A stretch of DNA of 64,000 bases, from positions 2,818,855-2,882,854 of the forward strand of contig NW_015622544.1 of NCBI RefSeq assembly GCF_000835495.1, written 5' to 3'. The translations under genes and the position numbers were made by a program. This document shows positions 22,072 to 32,989 of this stretch, piece after piece. The notes below the pieces were generated by a model. The model searched no databases. It saw nothing but the letters and a program-made list of their open reading frames with translations, and was not told the origin of the DNA. This DNA comes from Cladophialophora immunda (lineage: Eukaryota; Ascomycota; Eurotiomycetes; Chaetothyriales; Herpotrichiellaceae). Each line of letters starts with the position of its first letter. The first letter of the stretch is position 1.

Positions 22072-25000
22072 TCATCGAGCATACTCTTCAATGACCGACC
22101 TTGGTCTCGTCCATTGCGTTGGCAGAGGCGTGTACTTGGTGTCAATCCTGCGGGAGTGGTCAATAATAACATCGAACGGGTGTTCCATGGAGCGGCTGCA
22201 ACTACTAGCCAGGCAAACTTACCCAAATGCCGCGGGGCAGGCAGCCTTGATTCCCTCGGGAGTCTTCCAGAGCTCGTGACATGGGTAGGCAACCACAGCG
22301 ACACGAAGGCCAAACCGGAGTTCATTGGTCGCGAGCGGGACGCCGCTGGGTCGTTCCAAGACGGTGATCATGTCGGGCGAAGAGCAGACGGTTTCAGGTC
22401 TCTGCGACGCTGAAGCGGACACCAGGGCGGCGTGGAGATACTCGTTCTGGAACTCGAGGAGCATGGGCCGATGACTCCGGTGCAGCGCTTCTTGTGCATA
22501 CTCGTCGTCGTCGTCATCGTCGTGATCTGGGTTGAGAATCGTCGTTCCAAACGACCAGCCCCCTCGCGTCGAATTGGTGACGTTCCCAACCTTGCCATGG
22601 TATAGTAAAACGGCACCGGGAAGGACGTCAAGCTAGGTGAATTCCGTCAAACAGGCACTTGCCAGAAGAGGGGGGGGGGAGGGTGGATGGAAACTCACCA
22701 CCGCACCGATGACACTCTCCTTCCTCTGGCGCGCAATGTGGATGGCTCGACCGATGTACCAGGTCTGGGAGATGGTGTTGTGAGGACAGTATTTTCTCGT
22801 CACTTCGCCCCCGATCGAGCGACTGAAGCCAGTCATATTGCCGAACTCGATGCAGATCGCCCGCGCCAGGTTTTCCAGCCTCCTCTGGTTATCGGCCGAT
22901 GCGATGACCTGGATGTTCCCTCGCGCGTCCGCCATCACCGCTGGATATGGTTTGGTTGCACCGAAGACGGCGGGAAGCTCGAGATCTATCCGCGGAAACG
23001 CTCTGGCCATGGTATCGGCATCGATGACTGGAATATCCAATTGCGCCGCCGCCGCAAACGCCCTCATGCCATTGGATCCGCCAATTTCGCCTGGAATGAT
23101 GCCGCGAAGCTTGGGGACACCCAAGTGAGCTGCCAACCCTGACACGGCGTTGTACAGATCACTGTCGCCGCAAAGGCGTTCATTGAACACTGTCGGGGCA
23201 CTATTCCAGCACAGTCAGTCGCATGTCACGCAACGATGTGTCTGGTGAGAGGTAGCTCTACCCAATATATGCAACCGTCGCCTGTGCGCGAGTTAGAGTC
23301 TTCATTTGCAGAGGTCACGCAAGGAGAATCAATCATACCACCGGATCTTCGTCCCTCACCGAAGCGGCCTCAATGACACGCATTCTGTTCGCTGGGGACG
23401 TTCGCACGGCTTGTTTCGAATGCATAAGACCTGAATACGTTGGGCCGCCTCCACCTGGTTCCCTCGGTCAACTGCTCGTACCTTAACTGAAATGTTATTC
23501 TCCTCACCTGTCCCGAGCACACCACAGCCATCAGCAATGAATTCGAGATCGGTCTCTGACAGGTACCATTCCCCTTTCTCCTTTGATACTGCAGGGACGT
23601 AGCTGGACACGTCAATGTCGGTGCCACTGCTTATGGCGGGTTGTTCAGGATGGGTCTGATCTTTCTGACTCTGTACTATTCCGTTGACCTCAACCTGAGA
23701 CAAGTCTGGGGATAAGATGGAATGTTCTTGAGAGGGCCTGGAAGTCCCAAGTTCGCCAATCTGTGGACAAAATCAGCCGAGACTTGATCAAAGCAGAATT
23801 TGGGTGTGGTACCGCTTTGATGATCACTCTCACGGCCTCATTTTTCATATACTGCAGTGGGATAAACTCCACGTCAACGATCTTGACGGTGCCAGGCTGT
23901 GCCCCATTCTGTACCGCCAGCTCAATTGCTTTCCCAGAGAGCTCTCTCTGGATTTCCTGATGTGTTCGGCCGTTAGGGATTTGGACGGTGTCCAATTCGC
24001 CGGATACCTGTTCCAAAGTAACAGATCAACAAGACATCTCGAGACGCCAGGTGCAAATTTCTTCAGCCTCACCTTCGCAATCGCTGCACCGACTGCATTT
24101 GCTACATCGTAATAGGCCGGGCGCAGGCATTTCGAAACCCCCTCCAGGTCGTCCATCTGGATGATCGAGCCGCCTCCGACGAGGAGAAGAACCACGTCAA
24201 GATCGGAAGTCTTCATCGCATCGACGCCCCGTTGCAGGAGCTTCTTGATCCGGCGAGACGCCCTTTCAACGACACGTCGATCAGGAGGGGTGCCGTTCCA
24301 CTTGGGGACAATCGAGCCGACTTGATTTCTTGCAACGGCAATGTCGGTGGCAGTCAAGACGTCTCCTCCAAAGCAGCGGCTCTCCGTGGCCAGTTTGTAT
24401 CCCACCGATATAGGGCCTACCGACACCTCGCCGTCGACTTCCTGCACACGGGATCCACCTCCCAGGCCCATACTGTAGACCTGCGGCATGCGAAAGGCGG
24501 TTCGAACGCCTCCGATTTCGACAATCGAAGGCGCCTCCCTGGGAAAGCCCGTGGGGGACAGTGCCGCGAAGTCCGAGGTCGTACCCCCAACATCCACCTT
24601 TTGACGGATTAGCCACCAGCAAGTTGAAAGGACAATGACTAGATCAATCCTTACCAGTATCACCTGGGAGCTCTTCAAATCGATCATTGAGTCCGGGTTC
24701 TGGATCCCTGTCAAGAAGATACCTCCGATGAGGGAGTTCTGCAGTGCGTGGTCAGGAAGAAGCCCCTAAAGATCGCCTGTGATTCTGCACATACGGTGGC
24801 ACCAGAGGAGAATGTCCTGATGGGCGACAGCCGCGCGGCGCTCGCACTCATCACCGTCCCATCGTTTTGAGTCAAGTACAGTCTGCAGTCAAGCTTCGAT
24901 CGGATCATGGCTCGTTCGAACCCGGTGATGGTCTTCTGGCTCAGATCGAGGATTGCCGCATTCAAGATTGAGGCATTTTCCCTCTCCACAAGCCCAACAG

Positions 25001-25792
25001 CTCCAATGTCACGCGAGCAGACGACGTGGCAGCCCGGATATTGCTTCAGGATGAGGTCCCTGACTCTTTGTTCCTGAGTCACCGGAGCGGTGTCGACGGG
25101 AGAAAAGACGCCCACGACAGCGACCGAGACGATGCCGGCGTCCTTGATGGTTTGGGTGTGCCGAAGAACCTCTTCTTCATCAACCTCCGTGATGATCCGT
25201 CCGTCGACTGTAAACAGGAATTAGACCAGAACAACGTCTTTGTAAGGGGTTGGGTCTCTTGCTCTCCAATCCTCCGTTGAGGTATGCCCAATACCCGCAG
25301 ACCGCGTCCTTCAACCTCGGTGGGAAACCAGCAAATGGCTCGACTTCACGGCAGAACGGGCCGCATAACCGCAAGACAGCCACGCGGTTGATTTTCGTCC
25401 TGTCCGCTTGGACGATGGCGTTGATGAAGTGGGTGGTCCCGATATTCACGGACAAGATCCTCGAGCGAGACACACTTGTCTTGTCGAACACCGCTTCCAG
25501 CGCCTCGCAGATGCCGGTCGTGATGTCCGCCGATGTTTCCGCCTTGGATTTTGCTACCACGTAAGGCTTGATGCCCTCGTTCCTGGCCGCGTCTGCTGGG
25601 AACCCTACCAACGCCGCGTCCGTGTTTGTGCCTCCTGGGATCACAGTTCAGTACCATCCCCCAACAATGGCGGAGCAAATGGACATGAAGAGACTCACCA
25701 ACATCAATACCTACGCGAAAATACTCCGTGTGAGCCTCGTCTGCATTAAGAGCCATAACGCCACCGACAGCAGTCGCGTCCGCTCCGATCAT
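22072..25792 (-). CDS. Hydantoinase/oxoprolinase - DUF917 fusion protein, 12 exons
   Basis: Exons 25792-25699, 25634-25263, 25207-24795, 24738-24655, 24597-24073, 24007-23813, 23760-23508, 23454-23339, 23281-23262, 23200-22699, 22632-22223 and 22147-22072 sum to 3060 nt, 1019 residues. The N-terminus is Hydant_A_N (FRVGIDVGGTNTDAALV, an ASKHA nucleotide loop; SVNIGTTHFINAI). Hydantoinase_A follows with NSLIGGIFLTG, VDVGGTTSDFAAL and LVGGGSI. From about residue 640 it becomes DUF917 (LEFIADGCGVLGTGGGG, APTVFNERL, IPGEIGGSNG). HyuA-type enzymes use ATP to open cyclic amides such as 5-oxoproline or N-methylhydantoin, usually with a HyuB partner; none is in the window. Intron 2 needs a GC donor and exon 9 is 20 nt. 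The start lies 668 bp from a divergent amidohydrolase gene. The substrate is unknown. Confidence 0.9.
25208..25262 (-). other. GC-AG intron in the hydantoinase-DUF917 gene
   Basis: On the minus strand the donor reads GCAAGA after ggagga-ttggaga and the acceptor is tacag. Joining gives LNGGLEIDGRIITEV, the family sequence (GGLEIDGRP). No GT donor nearby restores this frame. Confidence 0.72.
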
Positions 25793-26460
25793 GATGTTTG
25801 TATAATCCGATGCGAATGGTAAGAAAGAGATAAAAAAAAAAGGACGAGCAGGTCGGATCTGTTGTTTCAGTATTCCCACTTGTTTTTGTCCCAGATCTGC
25901 CTCTGCGCCAATGCGGATCCTACTACGGCTGTAAAGAGTACTTTGCAAAGGCTCCTCTACGGTCTTGATTGATGGAGCTGTGGGCGGGAGTATTGGTCCC
26001 TGGGGGAATCGGGGGTGTCTCCAGGCCGACTTATCTTCTGATGGTAGCATTTACAGGTCTAGATCCATGAGAAACGCCTCAAAGGACCTTGAATTGGAAC
26101 CCTCCAGGCCAAATGTGCCATATGTCAGGGCCTGAGTCTCTGAGTTCGCGGAGATACTTGTAGCTGATTGGTGGATTTTTTTCACTCCCACAGTGGCACA
26201 GCCTCGCCATAGCACCGGGACCGGTTTGGGTAGCGAACGAGAGAACCGTAATGACGGACCTTATCTTAACAAGAATCAGCTATTATGAGAATCTAATAGT
26301 CGATATTATTGAAGCACATGAGAGAGGGTGGCAGTCAAGTATGCGGCTCAGCAGAAGATCTCGATACTCGTCCCCGACCGATCTCAAAGTGATGGGCGCG
26401 ACTTCGAATGTGCTTGGGCTTTGGGTCTCGACGTAAAACCTCGTCAGCACTGGAAACAGC
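25793..26460. promoter_or_regulatory. divergent promoter shared by hydantoinase and M20 genes
   Basis: The two starts are 668 bp apart and point outward. Strong-form GATA sites (AGATAA or its complement) lie at 25828-25833, 26031-26036 and 26261-26266. They would suit nitrogen-catabolite control by an AreA-type factor, but roughly two HGATAR hits are expected by chance in this length. No coding feature is visible. Confidence 0.45.
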
Positions 26461-27771
26461 ATGACAGGACTGACTGCAGCCTCAGGGCTATCAGAGATTG
26501 TTTCCACCGTGATTCCAGACCTTGCTCCATACGAGGAGCTGTACAAAGATCTTCACCGTCACCCAGGCCTCTCACTACAGGAGTCGTATGCAGCGTCAAT
26601 CGCCACACAGCACCTGCGAACTCACGGATACGAAGTGACGACCTCGATTGGCGGACACGGCCTGATCGGGGCTTTGCACAATTGCAGGTCTTCGTCGTGT
26701 AGCGAGACGCCAGCATCATGCTCGGGAAAGACCCTTCTCATCCGGGCCGAATTGGACGCCTTGCCGGTGCTGGAGCAGACCGGTTTGGCATACGCCAGCA
26801 CGGTTCGCCAGATTGACGTCCGAGATGGTGTGGAAAAGCCGGTGATGCACGCCTGCGGCCACGACATGCACATCGCCTGTGGGTTGGCGGCGGCCGAAGC
26901 CCTGAGCAAGCACCGACACGTCTGGAAAGGCACCGCGATCTTCCTCTTTCAACCCAACGAGGAGGGCGGTGGTGGTGCACAGGCCATGGTGGAGGACGGG
27001 CTCTACGACCCCCAGCGCCACGGGTGCAAGGTGCCAGACGTCGTCCCGGCGCAGCACGTCGGCGGGCTGCCTGTGGGGACGATCCAGACCAGACGTGGCG
27101 CCATGGCCTCGGCGGCGGATTCGATCAAGATCACAATGTACGGCAGTGGGGGACACGCGGCGATGCCTCATCGCACCATTGATCCGGTGCTGCTCGCTTC
27201 GCACGTGGTGGTGAGGCTTCAGGGCATCGTGGCTCGCGAGGTCGAGCCCAGAACCACGGCGGTGGTCACAGTGGCGTCCATCCAGGCCGGTCAGGCGGAG
27301 AATGTGATCCCCAGCGAAGCGACCATAAAGATCAACGTCCGCACCTGGGACCCTGAGACCCGCGAGAAGGTCCTATCCGCCATCCGTCGCATCGTCCAAG
27401 CCGAGTGCGACGCAAGCGGTTGTGTGCGAGCCCCGATCTTCGAGACCATCAGCCAGTTCCCGCCGATGAGCAACGACGTCGAGGTGACGAAGAAACTGGA
27501 GGAAGGGTTCGCAGCTCACTTCGGCCCTCAGAGATACTGCAGCGACGGGGAAGCAATGAATGCGAGCGACGACTTTGCGTATCTCGCCACCACGGTGGAC
27601 AAGCCGTACTGCTATTGGCGGTTTGGAGGCATTGACCCGGCGGCCAAACCGATCCATGTCAACCACAGCCCCTTTTTTGCTCCAATTCTTGATACGGCCC
27701 TGAAAACAGGCGTCGAGGCCATGATTGTGGCTGCTTTGAGCATTCTGGGACGAGATGGAGAGTATAAATAG
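26461..27771 (+). CDS. M20-family amidohydrolase (M20D, hippuricase/IAA-amide hydrolase type)
   Basis: Single exon, 436 residues, normal family length. Metal-site motifs are all present: RAELDALP (95-102), HACGHDMH (130-137), the catalytic pair Glu167-Glu168 in FLFQPNEEGGGGA, and a late His in HVNHSPFF. The dimerisation domain lies between (GGHAAMPHRTIDPVLLASHV, where the His bridges to the partner subunit). M20D enzymes hydrolyse the amide bond of N-acyl amino acids (hippurate, IAA-amino acids, N-acetyl amino acids); the related M20C group removes N-carbamoyl groups. No signal peptide is visible, so the protein is cytosolic. Its head-to-head arrangement with the hydantoinase-DUF917 gene suggests it acts on a ring-opened product, but this is inference. 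Confidence 0.93.
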   Translation: MTGLTAASGLSEIVSTVIPDLAPYEELYKDLHRHPGLSLQESYAASIATQHLRTHGYEVTTSIGGHGLIGALHNCRSSSCSETPASCSGKTLLIRAELDALPVLEQTGLAYASTVRQIDVRDGVEKPVMHACGHDMHIACGLAAAEALSKHRHVWKGTAIFLFQPNEEGGGGAQAMVEDGLYDPQRHGCKVPDVVPAQHVGGLPVGTIQTRRGAMASAADSIKITMYGSGGHAAMPHRTIDPVLLASHVVVRLQGIVAREVEPRTTAVVTVASIQAGQAENVIPSEATIKINVRTWDPETREKVLSAIRRIVQAECDASGCVRAPIFETISQFPPMSNDVEVTKKLEEGFAAHFGPQRYCSDGEAMNASDDFAYLATTVDKPYCYWRFGGIDPAAKPIHVNHSPFFAPILDTALKTGVEAMIVAALSILGRDGEYK

Positions 27772-27980
27772 GAAGGTACATGGGGATAATAGGACCCTTA
27801 TTATCCTCGGAACAGAATTTTAGAGAATCTTATGAGCGTTCGTCTGCGATAGAGGCATCCATCTCTTTTGACTCGTCGAGACCAAAGCAATGACAGTATA
27901 GTTCTCCCGCTTGCCCCTGCGGAGTGATGCCAGATCCGTAGGAGGCAAAAGCAATGGGCGCAACAGTTTTGGTTCTCCAT

Positions 27981-28778
27981 CTAAATCTTACCAGCCAGCA
28001 GACAACCCACCATCTTCTGCGCCGTCAACCACACCGTATTGGCAAACGTGGGAAAATCCAAGGTGGAGAACATGGTGTCGGCCAGCCCGAACGGAAGCAT
28101 GGGCGGGATCCAACCCTCCGCAAGTTCCAGGGCAAAACATCCGCGATGCATTTTGTACTGCTTGACGTTGCCCCTGCGGAGGTGGTGCATGCTCCCCTTC
28201 GGGTAGCGCTCGAGAGCCAACGAGTGCGCCGGGTACGCCCACTGCTCGCCCTCGAGGATGAAAAAGTAGTCGTCGGCCGTGTGGCGGCCGGTGTGCCCTT
28301 CGGTGCCCAGAGCGGTGCCGAAGATGATCAGGTACTCGGTGATGCTGGCGTGGATAATGTACATGCTCCCCATTGCCCCGCCGGCATTGTTGAAAACCCA
28401 TTGCGAGGGATAGGGCGACAGGGGTGAGATCTCGGAGCTGTTCTGGACAACATGGGGAAAGGGATCCTCGCTGATGAGGGCTGGTCCATGTTGTTCTCGA
28501 AGGGTTGTAACAATGCTGTGGACCACTCCCGCTGTCGAATTAGGATAACGTGACAGGCTGTCGTCGACCAGCTTCTGCAGTGCCGCGGGGTCAAACATGT
28601 ACCATTTGGACTGGAGGTGATGAGATCAGTATCTGCGATGGCATGATGGACAGTCTACCTCCGGGCGTACCTTGACTGAATCTGCCCACGTATACAGGCT
28701 TGTCAAGAGGGCGACGATAAGCAGCCCAGCCGACAATCTCCATGGGAAGGTGGACTTTTCTTGCCTCCCGGTGCCCAT
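27981..28778 (-). CDS. erg2: C-8 sterol isomerase ERG2
   Basis: Exon 1 is 28778-28671 and exon 2 is 28610-27981; 738 nt, 245 residues. The N-terminus carries one membrane helix (AGLLIVALLTSLYTW). The rest is the EBP-unrelated ERG2/sigma-1-receptor family: SKWYMFDPAALQKL, QWVFNNAGGAMGSMYIIHAS, EGHTGRHTADDYFFILEGEQ, GSMHHLRRGNVKQYKMHRGC, GWIPPMLPFGLADTMFSTLD. The acidic residues of the active site (Asp-Asp-Tyr-Phe segment and the Glu of EGEQ) are kept. The enzyme moves the sterol double bond from C8 to C7 in the ER during ergosterol synthesis. The protein is slightly longer than yeast Erg2 (222). Whether this is the only ERG2 copy in the genome cannot be seen here. The 3' end faces the M20 gene 209 bp away. 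Confidence 0.95.
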
Positions 28779-29383
28779 TTCTGCACTTTCTCGGTCTCTT
28801 GCAGGCGTTGACTTTCGTCGTAATAAAATGCCCAGCTAATATAGCCACGGTATCGAGTAGCCGAAGGATTGGGTCGAATTGAGTCGATTGATAAAGTGGC
28901 TGCACGCCATGATTGGCGGCGTGATCCGGAAAGTCGCGTTCCGTGGCAGAAAGACACGATTGTCCCGAAGTTTAGCGACAGCGACCAAATCAGGGACGCT
29001 CGCAATTAGAGGGCTGCACTTATGCTGCTGCCTGAATGTTCTTGTAGCCATTGGCGTGCGCGACTAGATATTACGTCGTGATGTTGACCAAGGGATCCAA
29101 TTAAGCAAAATGGTGGTCGCGACGCTCAGAGGCACAAGGCTTCCCTTAAACTACAAGCACCCAGCAGCTGCAAAGCACAGTGCGGCAACTCATTGCTCTC
29201 GCCACCGCGTCCGATCAGAACGTTAAACATTGTTGTACTGTCAGGATCACTCTATTGCCGCTACTGCTGAGCATATGGTTTTGGGTAAGATGGTAGCGGT
29301 GTCTAACGTCTATGATATAAGCGGACAGCATCCTATCTGCCCAAGGCTTTGACGCCTCCAGATTGTGCCGAGTCCGCTATTCG
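28779..29383. other. erg2 upstream region
   Basis: A 605-bp gap between the erg2 start and the stop of the next minus-strand gene. It must hold the erg2 promoter; no specific sterol-response element is assigned and no gene is seen. Confidence 0.5.
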
Positions 29384-30139
29384 CTATTCGCTCAACGCGC
29401 AAATGAGCCCAAATGCCTGGGTCTCGATCTCGCTTGCGAATCGCTTCAGCTGATGGACGATGCTGTGAGTCAAGACCGGATGTTTGGCGAACGGGGCCGC
29501 GATGGATTCGGCCAACTCGACCAGGATGACCCATCTCTCCGGACTGGCGCCCGTCGCCGCAGACTGGAAGCTGACCTTCTCGTACGACTTGGTCGAGCTT
29601 CCCGACTGCGAAGCATAACTGTCGTATCGCAGAAGGTGGATTGCCAGTAGACTCTGGTGGCTGGCGAGACTCGGCCATATGGTGTCTGCGATCCACCCGC
29701 CGAGCTCGTCCCTCAGGTCCTGCGACGATGGAGGCTGAAAGGTGATGAGTACCAACGTGGCCCCTGTGCCCGACGCGGAGTATTCGCCAAACTCGGGCCG
29801 CGAACAGGACTGCACCACGCGACATACCAGACGATTCATCGACGCCATCAAGGGCATGTATGTCTGGGTCCCAGCCGTGGGGTTGTTCAGGGCGTGCATG
29901 TACGCGGGCGAGGTGAAGATGTCCAGAGAGGAGACCTCGTAGCAGACCAGGTACTGCGATTTGGCATTCTCCGTCGAGTAGTAGCGACGAGCTCGTCGGA
30001 ATCCCGGTATCGCGATGCGCTCCGGGAGGTGCTCATAAGTCCACCATTCGTTGAGATCCTCTTCGTTGAGTGACTTGTCTTGAATCTCTCCCCATATCAC
30101 CATCATTCCTCTCTCCCGTGGAAAGGTTGCAGCCGGCAT
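29384..30139 (-). CDS. Dimeric alpha/beta-barrel (EthD/ABM-like) protein
   Basis: Single exon, 251 residues from the ATG at 30139. That Met is chosen because the upstream in-frame residues are basic and unconserved, and the domain begins soon after it. The sequence MMVIWGEIQDKSLNEEDLNE followed by WWTYEHLPERIAIPGFRRAR is typical of ferredoxin-like dimeric alpha/beta-barrel proteins (EthD, ABM, DUF4286 type), with a beta strand, a helix containing W..EH, and the IPGF turn. A second, weaker repeat of the fold may occupy residues about 120-215 (ATLVLITFQPPSSQDLRDEL). Such proteins include small cofactor-free oxygenases, cyclases and stress proteins. It lies close to an SDR, a quinone reductase and a carrier. 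No catalytic residue can be assigned with confidence. Confidence 0.78.
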   Translation of the reverse strand: MPAATFPRERGMMVIWGEIQDKSLNEEDLNEWWTYEHLPERIAIPGFRRARRYYSTENAKSQYLVCYEVSSLDIFTSPAYMHALNNPTAGTQTYMPLMASMNRLVCRVVQSCSRPEFGEYSASGTGATLVLITFQPPSSQDLRDELGGWIADTIWPSLASHQSLLAIHLLRYDSYASQSGSSTKSYEKVSFQSAATGASPERWVILVELAESIAAPFAKHPVLTHSIVHQLKRFASEIETQAFGLICALSE

Positions 30140-31182
30140 GGTACGAGGCCTTCCAGAGAATGCTCGAAGCACGAGGCACCAGATACGGCAGAAGGCTGAA
30201 TGTCGGTCGCGTGATTTGTTTTTATTGATGGAATCCTTGATCGGAGGAGCTCGAAACAAGTGATGTTCAGAACGAATGTTCAGTTCCCGCGTCGTCCCGA
30301 CGAAGAGGTCTAGTCCGCTGAGGCCCTCGGCCTCGGATTATATGGCAGGGCGAGAAGGGAGACGAAGCGGTCGGTGAGAAGAATCCGGGTTACGCAGCTG
30401 ACTCTTATGCCGAGAATTGGAGAAAGGGGAAATGGACGAACGCACGACTTGGAGGGGAGGCTCTAATTGCCCTAGTCAGGCGACTAAGAGATTCTGATAA
30501 CAAGAGGAGCAAGCCTCGCTCGCTATGGGTTGGAGTATGGCGTCGGTAGTCGGTAGTGGTGATGGGACGGCATACATTGCCACATCCTCCAGAAGCGCGA
30601 AAGACGAGCTGATATCTTTTTGAGGGGTGTTGATCTGTTCAAAGGTCCTGTGTATGGAGTACCGAGGTCCTCTGTATCTCCTCAAGACACCCACCCTGTA
30701 CTCGTTATGTTGCCCTAACCAGGTTATGAAGGTTAGCAGGCTTTGTTCACTTCGGCACTGTTTACTGCCGGCTCTCGTTCCCCCATAAAAGTACTCCGTA
30801 GTGAGATTCAACCAATCAAGATAGATCCATCAACAAGCTGGCCCCACACCAGACGGTACATCCAACCACGCCATTCATCGAGAAGGCCTTTATCATGTCT
30901 CTCCCGACTACCGACTGCCGCCGGCTCTTCTCTACCCACAGGAGGTGATGAATAGATTGCGGTGTGTCCTCCACTCCCCCGCGTCTCCAGACTTTGACGA
31001 GCATTGTCAGACTACTTCCAGTCCCACTTCCGGGGCAGTCAATTGCAGTATTTATAGCTGCTATTCCTCCTACCCATGGTGTGGCAGCCATAAGGGTGAT
31101 ACTTCACGCCCATCTACCTACAACCCTGCCGAGTTTTTCCATCCTCCCTCTCGCAGGATCCCGTCAATTCTGGGCCATCAAC
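30140..31182. promoter_or_regulatory. divergent promoter region, alpha/beta-barrel protein and MFS carrier
   Basis: A 1.04-kb gap between divergent starts. HGATAR sites lie at 30495-30500, 30819-30824 and 30890-30895, near chance density. A TACTCCGTA nonamer is at 30792-30800. The last 100 bp before the MFS start is pyrimidine-rich. No gene is seen. Confidence 0.45.
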
Positions 31183-32989
31183 ATGGCGTCTGCGATCAAG
31201 GAAAATTCCATCCACATGGAGGAGAGCGTGGGCACGGGCGACCTCAAGGCCGCCATCGCCATCGACAACGTCCACAACGACGAGGCGATGACGGTGCTGG
31301 CGAGTTACGCGGGCCCGCAGACGTGGGACGACAAGGAAGAACAGCAGGTCCGGAGGAAGATCGACCGCCGCCTCCTCCCGATCCTCGTCATCTGCTACGG
31401 CCTGCAGTACTACGACAAGGCCATGCTCTCGCAGGCCGCGCTGTTCGGCCTCCGCACCGACCTCGACCTCACTGTGGGCAACCGGTTCTCGTTCGCGTCG
31501 TCCATCTTCTACCTGGGCTTCATTGTCGGGGCCTACCCGGCCATCATCATGGCCCAGCGCTTCCCCATCGAGCGAGTGGCCGCCGGCATCATCCTGGCCT
31601 GGGGCGTCTGTCTTATCTGCACGCCGGCATGCCACAACTGGCAAGGACTCTACGCGCAGCGGTTCTTCCTCGGCTTCATCGAGTCGGGGGTCAGCCCGAT
31701 GTTCATGTTGGTCGTGGGCCAGTTCTACAAAAAGAACGAGCAGGCCCTGCGGATGGGGTGAGTGGATTTCACGTTTTTCTTTTCAACCGTCTATTCTGGG
31801 CGCGGGATTGAAACAAGACTGACTCGAGAATAGTGTCTGGTACTGTGCGTGCGGCTACGTGTCGATCTTCTCGCCCCTGATCAACTACGGCTTCGGGCAT
31901 ATCCAGGGCGCCCTGTCCCCGTGGCGCTACATGTACCTCTTCGCCGGCTCCATCACCATCCTCTGGTCCGCGGTGGTCTACTTCTACCTCCCCCCGGACC
32001 CGATCCGCGCGAAAGGGTTCACCGAGCGCGAGCACTTCATCGCCGTGAGCCGGCTGCAGTCGAACAACTCGGGCGTGCGCAACACCCACTTCAAGAAGGA
32101 ACAAATGATGGAGCTGATGTTCGACCTCAAATTCTGGGTCATGTTCTTGATGACCCTGTTGGCCATGTTTGCCAACGCCCCGGTCTCGACGTTCACGCCC
32201 CTGATCATCTCCGGGTTCGGGTTCAACACGCTGAACTCGCTGCTCCTGGTGGTCCCCGTTGGGTTCTTCACGTAAGTTGAGCCCTGTGACCCCCTCGATG
32301 ATTCTTCACGCTCACCTTTTGTCTCAAGCGGTACTGCCGAATTGATCATTCCCTACCTGGCCTACAAGTATCCGAATATAAGGACATACCTCGTGGCAGT
32401 GTCAGAACTGATTACCATCCTCGCCGCGGTCCTGCTCTGGGCTCTCCCGCGACACGCCATTGGGGGGCTGATGTTTGGCGTGGTCGTCCTTCCCTGCTTT
32501 GCGGCCGGATATGTGATTCAGTTGGGCCTCCAGATCGCCAACACGGCGGGCTACACGAAGCGCTCTTTGGCGTCGTCGGGGATCTTCGTCGCCTACTGCA
32601 TCGGTAAGAATGCCTTTCCGGGACAAAGAGATTTGTGGACGCATTGCACCGGTCCGGACGCTGACTGGGACTTTTGGCAGGTAACTTTGTTGCGCCCCTG
32701 ACGTTCAGGACTCAGGACGCCCCGATTTACGCCCCGGGGCTGGCGACGGTGGTGGGCACGTCGATCGCCGTGGTGATCCTGTCCATGTTCTACCGTTACC
32801 TCTGCATCAGGGACAACCGGAAGCGGGACGAGACCGGCACGCTCGAGGCCTTTGACCACGCTTACGAGGACGACTTGACCGACAAAACCGTAAGTGTCCT
32901 CTCTGCTCCAATAGTCTGAGCACGTCGCGGTATGAACGATACTGACCAGCCTTGTCGCACAGAACCCGCAGTTCCGGTATACTTTGTAA
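31183..32989 (+). CDS. MFS transporter, Dal5-like anion:cation symporter family, 5 exons
   Basis: Exons 31183-31757, 31834-32271, 32329-32603, 32681-32889 and 32963-32989 total 1524 nt, 507 residues. A hydrophilic N-terminus of about 60 residues ends in KIDRRLLPILVICYGLQYYD, the first helix of Dal5-type carriers. The family loop appears as YPAIIMAQRFPIERVAAGII. About twelve membrane helices are visible, with the central loop at residues about 255-300 (LPPDPIRAKGFTEREHF). Relatives import allantoate, ureidosuccinate, nicotinate, pantothenate or biotin-like anions with protons at the plasma membrane. The short last exon encodes NPQFRYTL, a usual Dal5-family C-terminal form. The substrate is unknown; neighbours are redox enzymes. 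Confidence 0.93.
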
